Position numbers and translations under genes: made by a program
Assembly (NCBI RefSeq): GCF_025639805.1
Contig: NZ_CP106735.1
Coordinates: forward strand, 3,691,501-3,755,500
DNA from: Reichenbachiella carrageenanivorans
GTDB lineage: Bacteria > Bacteroidota > Bacteroidia > Cytophagales > Cyclobacteriaceae
Reading direction: 5' to 3'
DNA length: 64,000 bases
The notes under the pieces: model-generated
Told to the model about the DNA's origin: nothing
Database searches by the model: none
The model's input: only the letters and a program-made list of their open reading frames with translations
In this document: one piece after another, positions 9,288 to 18,500 of the stretch
Layout of the letters: each line of letters starts with the position of its first letter
Numbering within the stretch: position 1 is the stretch's first letter

Positions 9288-12200
9288 ATGAAAAATTTAT
9301 ACCTAGCTAAATCTGCGGTGCTTACGCTGTTGTTTGCTTTGTTACAACTGGCTGTACATGCACAAGATCAAGCGCTTGTATTGAACAACGAAGAAACTAT
9401 TGCTGATTTAAATCTCAATCTCTATGAAACGGTTACAATTTCGTTTTGGGCCAAAACGACAGGTGTAGGAGGATTGGTACCTAAGATCGTTGATAATGAC
9501 AATGGTGGCTTTGACCGGGCTATTGTCTTCAAAAATGGAGAATGGGTTGTTTTCAATGACGAATCGTATGATACTAATGTGGAACATAAGCTGAATGAGT
9601 GGGTCTACATTGCTGTGGTTTTTTCATCTACACATACTTATTTTTTTGAGAATGGTTTCAGACTCTGGAGTGGACCAGGAGGTTCTTCGGTGAGGACTGG
9701 GGCTTCGTTCCTCACATTGGGCGAAGATTATTCGGGTATAATTGATGAGTTGGCTGTCTGGAGCGATGAACGCACCACACTGGAAGTTATACAAGGAATG
9801 ACCTCCACCCCCGACGGAACTGAAGATAACCTAGTCGCTTATTATGATTTCAATGACGGCACCATTACCGACCAGACGGCCAATGGATATGACGGTAGCT
9901 CCAATAATACAGAATATGTCAATTCGCTCGCTACCACTCATGTCAATATCACAAGAAGCTACTTGTCTCCTTATTCATTCAGGCTCTCCTGGGAGGAGCC
10001 CGCGGAGGGAGGCACTGTAGATGGGTACTATGTGGTCATTGATGATGACAGTGATTTTTCTTCCCCTCTCTACGATCATATAGACGTAGGCACAGACAGA
10101 TCGTATGATGTGCTCGGTTTGTGTGCAGATGCTTTCTATTACATTGGCGTGCAAGCCTATTCAGACAACGATGTTAGTCGGTATTCTAGGGAATCTTATG
10201 GTTCTGGGTACTTGAGGCCTATCGTTAGTTCTACTTCTTTGGCCGATCTCACAGATGCTTGCAGCGTAGCCGAGCCTACCGCCCCCACGGCTACAGACCA
10301 GTGTGCCAACGTGATCACCGGGACTAATGAGTTGATTTTTCCCATCACGACACAGGGCGAAACTACGATTGTATGGACTTATGAAGATGCGGATGGTAAT
10401 ATAAAGACTCAAAATCAGAAGATCATCATTGATGATAATGAGGCACCAGAGGCCGACCAAGCTACCCTTCCAGACATTACGGCGGAATGTAGCGTAGCCG
10501 AACCCTCAGCTCCAACCGCTACAGATAATTGCCGTGGACAGATCACAGGGACACAAGCATTGATCTTCCCGATCACTACACCAGGAGAAACTACCATTGT
10601 TTGGACATACACAGATGATAATGGGAATACATCCACCCAAAATCAAAAAATTGTAATCGAAGATGTGACAGCCCCTGTGCCTGTCTTGTCTTCGCTGCCG
10701 CCAATTACGGCCAACTGTAGCATTGCCGAGCTGCCCACAGCCCCTACTGCTACCGACAATTGCGACGGTACGATCGTAGGAGTTGCCAATCGCTCGTTCC
10801 CTATTAACTATGCGACAAGTTTCACGCTGACCTGGACTTTCGAAGACGCAGCTGGCAACACTTCTACACTTGAGCAGGCGATCTCAGTCACCAACGCACC
10901 ACCCGTGCCAGACGTAGAAAACTTACCAGCATTGGTAGACCTGACCTCAGTCACCCCTACACCGCCTACCGCTACTGATGACTGCGATGGTGTGATTACC
11001 GCCACTACTAACAGTACATTTCCCATTACCGAGCCAGGTTTTCACGAGATACGATGGCAATTTGAGGACAGTCACGGATCTTATGAATGGCAGGAGCAGA
11101 TCGTGGTTATAGGCGAAATTCCAGCCAATGATCTATGTGCAGATGCCATAGCCATTAGTCTCGATCAGGAAGTGACAGGAACTTTAGTCAATGCTCTCCC
11201 CGAAGCTCAAATCAGCGATTGCTCATTAGAGCCTTTCTTTGAGGAGGAGGAAGAGGAAGAACTAGAGCCTTCGGAAATGTGGCCAGGCGTATGGTATAGC
11301 TTTCAAGGCACAGGAGAGGCTTTGACTTTAAATATTGACTATAAGGAGGGCGAATCTTTATTCAGTGTCATGGCTGGTACGTGCAATGATGAATTGGTAT
11401 GTATAGGCAGTAATTTAATGGAGCCTTCCTTTAGCTTCGAAACAGTAGCCGGAGAACCTTACCTGATTCATGTTTCTGAATTCTTTGGAGAGTCAGATTC
11501 ATTCACTTTTTCTCTATCTACGATTCCTACTAATACTTCGTGCGACGTAGCCGAAACGGTAACGATCGGCAGTGAGGTGAATGGGACTTCTATTGGATTG
11601 CTCGAAGAAGAGGACGCTGAAGCTATGTGGTATCATTTTGTAGGTACAGGTGAAGAGGTGCAGTTTAGGGCTACGAGTATTGAGTTTTCGTTTCATAATC
11701 TATCCATTTTAGATGGAAGCTGTGGGGGAGATTGGATCGATATTGAATCTGACACTGAGGAGGTAGGAGAATCACCGGAAGGTGAAATTCAAGAGATCAC
11801 TACGAAACTCACCTTAAACACCGAACTGGACGTGGATTATTATATAGCAGTTTCACCAACGGATTTAACAGGATCGTTTCTTTTTGAAGTACTGCCTACC
11901 ACTCCGCCTGCCAACGATCAATGCACTGGTGCCATTAGCGTGAGCTGCGGAGATACGATCACTGGCAGCACAGAGTTTGCTACAGCAGATCATGCCTTGG
12001 CTCCCGCATGCGGAACCAATTCGGACATAGGCAATGGCGTATGGTATCGCTTTGTAGGTACAGGCGACAAAATCACTTTGTCTACCTGTAGCGATGACTC
12101 GTTTGATACTAGTCTTAGCGTGTATTCAGGAGCTTGCACCACCGGACTGGTGTGTGTGGCTGGCAATGAAGATGGCCCGTCATGTCCCAATTACTCGTCT

Positions 12201-15152
12201 GAGTTGACTTTCATTTCACAACTAAATACTGAATACCTCATTCTGGTAGATGGGTATTACGACATGTATGAAGATATAGACGCAGTGGGTGAATTTTCCC
12301 TGGAGATTACTTGCGAAGAAGCTCCTACACCTCCCACGAATGATACCTGCTCGGATGCCATGGCCCTTACTGTATATGAGCAAGAAGCAGGCACTCCCAC
12401 GCAAGGAACCAACGAAGGAGCTACGACTTATCTAGGCGTGGTAGAATGCGACAAATTCGCCAATGTCAACGATGTTTGGTATAGTTTCAACTCGGGTTAC
12501 AATACAGAGGTTGAATTGACTGCTACGTTTGAGACGGCTGGGTATTTGTTCTACGCGATGTATGAATCCTGTGGCGGAGAGGCAATTGAATGCGCGGCTG
12601 GCTATGACTATGATTTTGATACAGAAGAAGGTATACCATTATTGATTAACAATGTAACGTTTGAAGTTGAATCCAATACAGATTACCTCATCCAGGTATG
12701 GAATAGCAGCCAGGCAGGTACTTTCACATTGATACTCAACGATGGCGAGAATACTGCCCCATCCATTACCAATAGTCAGGATTTGGCGATATCGAGATAT
12801 GCCACCTCAGCGGATGTACTTTGGGATTTCGAATACGAGGATGACGAGGGGAATGACCAGCGATTCGAACTATTGAGTGGCGAAGAGGATGGTAGCAATG
12901 GCGACGATGGGGCGTTTTTCGCGATCAACGAACTGACCGGAGAGCTGTATGTAGCAAACCCCGAAGCCTTCCAGGCTTCAGACCAAAGTTATTTTGTGAT
13001 GAGAGTGAAGCTGGTCGATCAGGGACCAGGAGAGCTTTCGGATGAAGTGCTTTTTGAGATAGACGTCTTAGATGATCAGCCGCCAGTGCTAGATGATGTT
13101 TCGGTATCAGTCGACGAAGGAGTGTATTATATACCTTCTGGTTTTGAATATGTCCTACTGGGTAGTTCGCCTGATGGAGATGAATTTTTCTATTCCATTG
13201 TAGATGGAAATGATTACAACTTATTCATGATCGAAGATGGAAAATTGATCATCAACGAGGATGGTCATGAATTGGATGGTCATGAATTAAATGATCCTGA
13301 TTTTTACCTCGATTATGAATTTCAAAATCAGTTTGTCCTCGATATCAAGATCCAGGAAGACACAGACTTGAACTTGAGCGTCGTGGGTAGGATCACCATC
13401 AACCTTAATGATCTGAATGAGTACCCTCAGGTGTACGAGGGTACTGCTATTTTGAACTTAAATAGTGCAGTTGGTACTTCTGTTGGATTTGTAAGGTTTG
13501 ATGATCCGGATGCCGGGCAGACACACACCTATTCGATCAGCGATGGCAATTCGGCAGGTATTTTTGCTATAGACGAAGCTACCGGAGAAGTGACCGTTGC
13601 GGATGCTGCAGCACTGCTGAGTGCAGGTGAAACCGAACACACGTTTGAAGTGGGTGTGACGGATAGTGGAGAACCAGGTTTTACCGGGTACAGTGATTTT
13701 AAAGTAAATGTACAAGGCACACCAATGACCACCCTATTTGAGATAGCAGAAGATGCTGGCGATGATGACGAAGTTGGTCAGGTCGTTTATGATGCCACAG
13801 CTGATTTACAATATAGCCATGATGATCGCGATTATTTAGACAATGGATTAGAAGGCATTCCTTTTTATATAGGTGAGGATGGTACGATCAAAGTGGGCGA
13901 TGCGGACGTGCTTGATTTCGAAACACAAAGCAGCCATCAGATCTACATCAACATATACGAAGTCGGAATCGGGTACAAGGCGTTAGGTCTGCCCATCACC
14001 ATCAATATCACAGATGTGAACGAGAGACCTGATTTTGTTACTCGGACGGAAGACATCTATCTGTCTAATACTGCCAAAAATGGGGACGAAGTAATGCAAG
14101 TATCAGCGTTTGACCCAGAGGGTGATGATCTGACCTACACATTAGATGACGAGCTGTTTGCGATTGATGAATCCACAGGCATGGTTACCATCAAGGATGT
14201 GAGTAAAATCCCCTTTTTTATAGAATCAATGATTGATCTTTATATAGTGGTGTCAGACGGAGAACTGGAGGAAATCACTGAGCCCACAGTTTATTTAGTG
14301 ATCAATGCCGCGCCTACCTTGGCTGTGACCTCCATGACCATCGACGAAAACGAGTCCGCAGGCACGCTGATAGGTACGCTTTCTTCGGACGATGTGCATG
14401 GCATCAAGAGCTATAAGATTACCTCGGGTAATGACGCGGGACATTTTGAGTTGGATGAAGTGTCAGGAAACCTAACCTTTGTTGGGGATACACCATTCGA
14501 TTATGAGTCTACCCAGTCGTACGAACTCACCGTTGAGCTCACAGACAAAGGGCCTGGCCACCCAACATCAGTAGAGACTTTGACCATCCAAGTTTTGGAT
14601 GTCAATGAAGCCCCTGTCCTATCGGCCATTGGCGCACAATCTGGCGATGAACTGACAACCATCACCTTTACGGCAAAAGCCACCGATGAAGATTTGCCAG
14701 CCAATACGCTAAGCTATAGTCTGGATGCTGCGGCTGCAGCCAAAGGCATGACGATCCACACAACAACAGGCGTTTATAGCTGGACGCCAACTGAAGAACA
14801 GGACGGTACACACGACGCAACAGTCACCGTGAGTGATGGTACCCTCACCGCTAGTGAGGTGATCACCATCACGGTCAATGAAGTGGATGCTGCGCCTGTC
14901 CTTTCAGTTAATGACGGTAAATCACTAGCAATCATCAAGTTATACCCCAACCCGGTCGTCAACGAACTCACCATGGAGGTGAAGAGCGACATGCTGGTGA
15001 GTGTAGTGGATTTGCAAGGAAAAGTAGTGCTTCATCAGCGCGTCACTCCTATACAAAATACCATCGAATTGAAATCATTGAGAAGTGGTCTCTACACGGT
15101 GGTGCTGACAAGCGAGAGCAAAACCGCGCACTACAAAGTGATCAAGAATTAA
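9288..15152 (+). CDS. Giant multidomain adhesin with T9SS sorting domain (adhesin 1)
   Basis: A 1954-aa secreted protein. An in-frame ATG exists at 9237, but the ATG at 9288 is preferred because a standard signal peptide (MKNLYLAKSAV... ending VHAQ) follows directly. Domain order: a LamG/concanavalin-like domain (about 28-190), a fibronectin III-like domain (about 215-300), four HYR-like repeats with TATDNC motifs (about 310-615), and four pre-peptidase C-terminal-like domains with WYSF/WYRFVGTG motifs (about 620-1160). Five cadherin-like repeats with DxNE/DxNDxN calcium-binding motifs follow (about 1165-1780), then an Ig-like domain and a C-terminal sorting domain starting at LYPNPVVNEL. It is probably exported by the type IX system and acts in calcium-dependent adhesion. 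A tandem regulatory element precedes it. Its last 70 residues are almost identical to those of adhesin 2. Confidence 0.9.
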   Translation: MKNLYLAKSAVLTLLFALLQLAVHAQDQALVLNNEETIADLNLNLYETVTISFWAKTTGVGGLVPKIVDNDNGGFDRAIVFKNGEWVVFNDESYDTNVEHKLNEWVYIAVVFSSTHTYFFENGFRLWSGPGGSSVRTGASFLTLGEDYSGIIDELAVWSDERTTLEVIQGMTSTPDGTEDNLVAYYDFNDGTITDQTANGYDGSSNNTEYVNSLATTHVNITRSYLSPYSFRLSWEEPAEGGTVDGYYVVIDDDSDFSSPLYDHIDVGTDRSYDVLGLCADAFYYIGVQAYSDNDVSRYSRESYGSGYLRPIVSSTSLADLTDACSVAEPTAPTATDQCANVITGTNELIFPITTQGETTIVWTYEDADGNIKTQNQKIIIDDNEAPEADQATLPDITAECSVAEPSAPTATDNCRGQITGTQALIFPITTPGETTIVWTYTDDNGNTSTQNQKIVIEDVTAPVPVLSSLPPITANCSIAELPTAPTATDNCDGTIVGVANRSFPINYATSFTLTWTFEDAAGNTSTLEQAISVTNAPPVPDVENLPALVDLTSVTPTPPTATDDCDGVITATTNSTFPITEPGFHEIRWQFEDSHGSYEWQEQIVVIGEIPANDLCADAIAISLDQEVTGTLVNALPEAQISDCSLEPFFEEEEEEELEPSEMWPGVWYSFQGTGEALTLNIDYKEGESLFSVMAGTCNDELVCIGSNLMEPSFSFETVAGEPYLIHVSEFFGESDSFTFSLSTIPTNTSCDVAETVTIGSEVNGTSIGLLEEEDAEAMWYHFVGTGEEVQFRATSIEFSFHNLSILDGSCGGDWIDIESDTEEVGESPEGEIQEITTKLTLNTELDVDYYIAVSPTDLTGSFLFEVLPTTPPANDQCTGAISVSCGDTITGSTEFATADHALAPACGTNSDIGNGVWYRFVGTGDKITLSTCSDDSFDTSLSVYSGACTTGLVCVAGNEDGPSCPNYSSELTFISQLNTEYLILVDGYYDMYEDIDAVGEFSLEITCEEAPTPPTNDTCSDAMALTVYEQEAGTPTQGTNEGATTYLGVVECDKFANVNDVWYSFNSGYNTEVELTATFETAGYLFYAMYESCGGEAIECAAGYDYDFDTEEGIPLLINNVTFEVESNTDYLIQVWNSSQAGTFTLILNDGENTAPSITNSQDLAISRYATSADVLWDFEYEDDEGNDQRFELLSGEEDGSNGDDGAFFAINELTGELYVANPEAFQASDQSYFVMRVKLVDQGPGELSDEVLFEIDVLDDQPPVLDDVSVSVDEGVYYIPSGFEYVLLGSSPDGDEFFYSIVDGNDYNLFMIEDGKLIINEDGHELDGHELNDPDFYLDYEFQNQFVLDIKIQEDTDLNLSVVGRITINLNDLNEYPQVYEGTAILNLNSAVGTSVGFVRFDDPDAGQTHTYSISDGNSAGIFAIDEATGEVTVADAAALLSAGETEHTFEVGVTDSGEPGFTGYSDFKVNVQGTPMTTLFEIAEDAGDDDEVGQVVYDATADLQYSHDDRDYLDNGLEGIPFYIGEDGTIKVGDADVLDFETQSSHQIYINIYEVGIGYKALGLPITINITDVNERPDFVTRTEDIYLSNTAKNGDEVMQVSAFDPEGDDLTYTLDDELFAIDESTGMVTIKDVSKIPFFIESMIDLYIVVSDGELEEITEPTVYLVINAAPTLAVTSMTIDENESAGTLIGTLSSDDVHGIKSYKITSGNDAGHFELDEVSGNLTFVGDTPFDYESTQSYELTVELTDKGPGHPTSVETLTIQVLDVNEAPVLSAIGAQSGDELTTITFTAKATDEDLPANTLSYSLDAAAAAKGMTIHTTTGVYSWTPTEEQDGTHDATVTVSDGTLTASEVITITVNEVDAAPVLSVNDGKSLAIIKLYPNPVVNELTMEVKSDMLVSVVDLQGKVVLHQRVTPIQNTIELKSLRSGLYTVVLTSESKTAHYKVIKN

Positions 15153-15164
15153 AGATATGTCTAC

Positions 15165-15195
15165 AGCGAGCACGGACGGCCAACCCGTGCTCGCT
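15165..15195 (+). terminator. GC-rich hairpin after adhesin 1
   Basis: An 11-bp stem (15165-15175 with 15185-15195) with a 9-base loop starts 12 bases after the adhesin 1 stop codon. No T tract follows, so it may be a weak terminator or an mRNA 3'-stabilising hairpin. Confidence 0.5.
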
Positions 15196-15235
15196 TGATA
15201 CATAAAGCGTCCATAAAAATCGAGAATAAGCCGCA

Positions 15236-15271
15236 ATTGCAACGAGCGTACCGGCATTGCAACATGAGTAC
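15236..15271 (+). promoter_or_regulatory. LytTR-like tandem element, copy 3
   Basis: Half-sites ATTGCAACGAGCGTAC (15236) and ATTGCAACATGAGTAC (15256) have the same 20-bp period as copies 1 and 2. TTTG at 15300-15303 lies 28 bases beyond the block, exactly as in copy 2. The small membrane gene starts 61 bases downstream, and adhesin 2 follows it. A binding site for the LytTR regulator is the best reading, by pattern only. Confidence 0.62.
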
Positions 15272-15332
15272 CAGCTCTGAGACCCCTTTTCCACCTTGCT
15301 TTGTACAGATTTTAAAACCTAAAGGTAAAACC

Positions 15333-15587
15333 ATGAAAAAAGCCTTGTCTATTTCGACATTACTACTACTGGCTTCATTCTCTGAATGGATACAACTACT
15401 ATACATCGATTGGGTCTACGCCATGCGCTTGTCGATGCTACTATTCATTATTGGCAGTGCTTGTGCAGCTATTTTCATCCAAATGAAAAAACTACAGGAG
15501 GATCGGATGTACACACAAAAAGTAGCGACAGAATACGACGAGGCGTGTAAAATAAACAAAGCTAGCCAACCATGTACAACACTATAA
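15333..15587 (+). CDS. Small membrane protein preceding adhesin 2
   Basis: An 84-aa protein from the ATG at 15333 (MKKALSIST). A longer frame reaches 15195, but it would run through the tandem regulatory element, so the shorter start is preferred. It contains two predicted membrane helices (about 5-25 and 30-52) and a charged cytoplasmic-type tail with KMKKLQEDR. No family is recognised. It ends 11 bases before the ATG of adhesin 2 and shares its upstream element, so it should be co-transcribed with the adhesin and could help in its export or localisation. That role is a guess from position alone. Confidence 0.6.
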   Translation: MKKALSISTLLLLASFSEWIQLLYIDWVYAMRLSMLLFIIGSACAAIFIQMKKLQEDRMYTQKVATEYDEACKINKASQPCTTL

Positions 15588-15598
15588 AACAGAACCTT

Positions 15599-18500
15599 AT
15601 GAACCAGTTAATCACTAAGTTGCTCAAGTGTGCGGCATGCACACTGCTATTTTTCTTCATCGCAGGCTCCACCCAAGCCCAGCTCATAGAGGGTGCATTT
15701 GTCACCACCTGGCGGACGACGGCCGCTGGTGAATCCATCACCATCCCGACTACAGGGTCTGGATATGCTTATAAAGTAGATTGGGGTGATGGCAGTGATG
15801 ATGAGACGGTGTACACAGGCAATGCTTCGCATACTTATACTGCCGCTGGCGACTATCAGGTGTCCATCAGTGGAGATTTTCCGCGGATCTATTTCAACAA
15901 TGGAGGACAAAAAAACAAGATCCAATCCATCGACCAATGGGGGGATATTGAGTGGACGAATATGTCTTGGGCTTTTTACGGCTGTTCAAATTTAACTTAT
16001 GCTGCCCCAGATGCCCCAGACCTGTCGGGGGTGACTGATATGGCTGGTATGTTTGCACATGCCAGTTCCTTTAATGGTGATTTGAGCAGTTGGGATGTGA
16101 GTGGAGTGACGAATATGTTATCTATGTTTCGTTTAGCGAGCTCCTTCAATGGTAATTTGAGTGCATGGGATGTGAGTGCGGTCACTAGTATGTCAGCCAT
16201 GTTTTATTCTGCCAGCTCGTTCAATGGCGATTTGAGTACCTGGGATGTGAGTGCGGTCACTAGTATGTCAGCCATGTTTCGTTCTGCCAGTTCTTTTAAT
16301 GGCGACTTGAGTACCTGGGATGTGAGTGCGGTGACCAATATGTTTGGAATGTTTAGCAATGTCAGTTCCTTCAATGGCGACTTGAGCACTTGGGATGTGA
16401 GTGCGGTGACCAATATGTCTGAACTGTTTTATAATGCCAATTCCTTCAATGGCGATTTGAGCTCCTGGGATGTGAGTGCGGTCACTAATATGACCGATTT
16501 TATAGACAATACTGGTATGTCTTCAGGTAATTATTCTGCCTTGCTCATCGGATGGAGTGATCTGACGCTGCAGTCAGGTGTGACGCTCGGTGCCAGTGGA
16601 CTTGACTACTGTGACATTGCCACTGCCGCACGGGCGACCATCGCAACCCAATGGACGATAGATGATGGGGATGAGGTAACCTGTGGCACTGATACAGATA
16701 TTTTAACATTTTTCCTTAAGGATAAAATGCAAGGCGAAGCGGTCATCGATGCAGAGGCGCATACGGTGACCGCACAAGTGTACAGTGGGGTAGATCTGAC
16801 GAATTTGGTGCCAGATTTGACTTTGTCTACTGGAGCAACAGTTTCACCAGAGAGTGGTGAGCAGGTGGATTTTACGGATGCAGTGATCTATAGTGTTCAA
16901 TCCGAAGACCAGCTGACGTCACAGGACTGGACGGTCACCGTCACTCACGGTTCTGCTAGTTCAGAGACGGATATTCTAACTTTTGACATAGCAGATCAAA
17001 TAGTGTTTGACTATGTGGATCTAGAAAATCATCGCATTGACGTAGTCGTGTTTTATGGTGCTGATTTGTCTGCCTTGACTCCAAACTTGACGACTTCATA
17101 TGGTGCAAATGTATCACCAACGAGTGGTGTGGCCCAGGATTTCACTAATGAACGGACTTACACCGTGACGGCTCAGGATGGAACGACTACACAGGACTGG
17201 ACAGTTTCAGTTCTTGTACAACGATCCTTCCAAACCACCTGGCGGACAACGGTCGCTGGTGAATCCATCACCATCCCGACTACAGGGTCTGGATATGCTT
17301 ATAAAGTAGATTGGGGTGATGGCAGTGATGATGAGACGGTGTACACAGGCAATGCTTCGCATACTTATACTGCCGCTGGCGACTATCAGGTGTCCATCAG
17401 TGGAGATTTTCCGCGGATCTATTTCAACAATGGAGGACAAAAAAACAAGATCCAATCCATCGACCAATGGGGGGATATTGAGTGGACGAGTATGCTAAGT
17501 GCTTTTTATGGCTGTACTAATTTAAGTTACTCAGCCACAGACGCCCCAGATCTGTCTGGAGTGACTGATATGTCAGCCATGTTTCGTTCTGCCAGTTCTT
17601 TTAATGGCGACTTGAGTACCTGGGATGTGAGTTCCGTTACTGATATGTCAGCCATGTTTTATTCTGCCAGCTCGTTCAATGGCGATTTGAGTACCTGGGA
17701 TGTGAGTGGGGTGACCGATATGTCTTCTATGTTTAGTGGTGCCAGTTCCTTCAATGGTGATTTGAGCACTTGGAATGTGAGTGGAGTGACCAATATGTTA
17801 TCTATGTTTAGTTCTGCGATCTCCTTCAATGGCGATTTGAGTACATGGGATGTGAGTGGGGTGACCGACATGCGGAGTTTTCTGAACTATTCTGGTATGT
17901 CTTCAGCTAGGTATGCCAATTTGCTTATTGGGTGGAGTGACTTGACACTACAGTCCGGTGTGTCACTGGGTGCCAGTGGACTTGACTACTGTGACATTGC
18001 CACTGCCGCACGGGCGACCATCGCAACTCAATGGACGATAGATGATGGGGATGAGGTAACCTGTAGCACTGATACAGATATTTTAACATTTTCCCTTAAG
18101 GATAAAATGCAGGGCGAAGCGGTGATCGATGCAGAGGCGCATACCGTGACCGCACAAGTGTACAGTGGGGTAGATCTGACGGATTTGTCTCCTGATTTGA
18201 CTGTGTCCACTGGGGCAATGGTTTCTCCAGCGAGTGGCGAGCAGATGGATTTTACGGATGCAGTGATCTATAGTGTTCAATCCGAAGATTTATTGTTTTT
18301 TCAGGACTGGACCGTGACCCTTACGAGTGGGGGCGTCAGTTCAGAGACGGATATTCTAACTTTTGAAATATCAAATCAAGCAGGATCTGCTTATGTGGAT
18401 GTGGACAATCATCGCATTGAAGTAGTCGTGTTTGATGGTGCTGATTTGTCTGCCTTGACCCCTGTTTTGACTACTTCCTATGGGGCAAGTGTATCTCCAG

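Noticed and set aside
11240-11275. Run of seven Glu codons (GAG/GAA) in adhesin 1 as a possible phase-variable repeat
   Set aside because: The codons are mixed GAG and GAA, the unit is a triplet (so slippage keeps the frame), and the tract is short. No evidence for switching.
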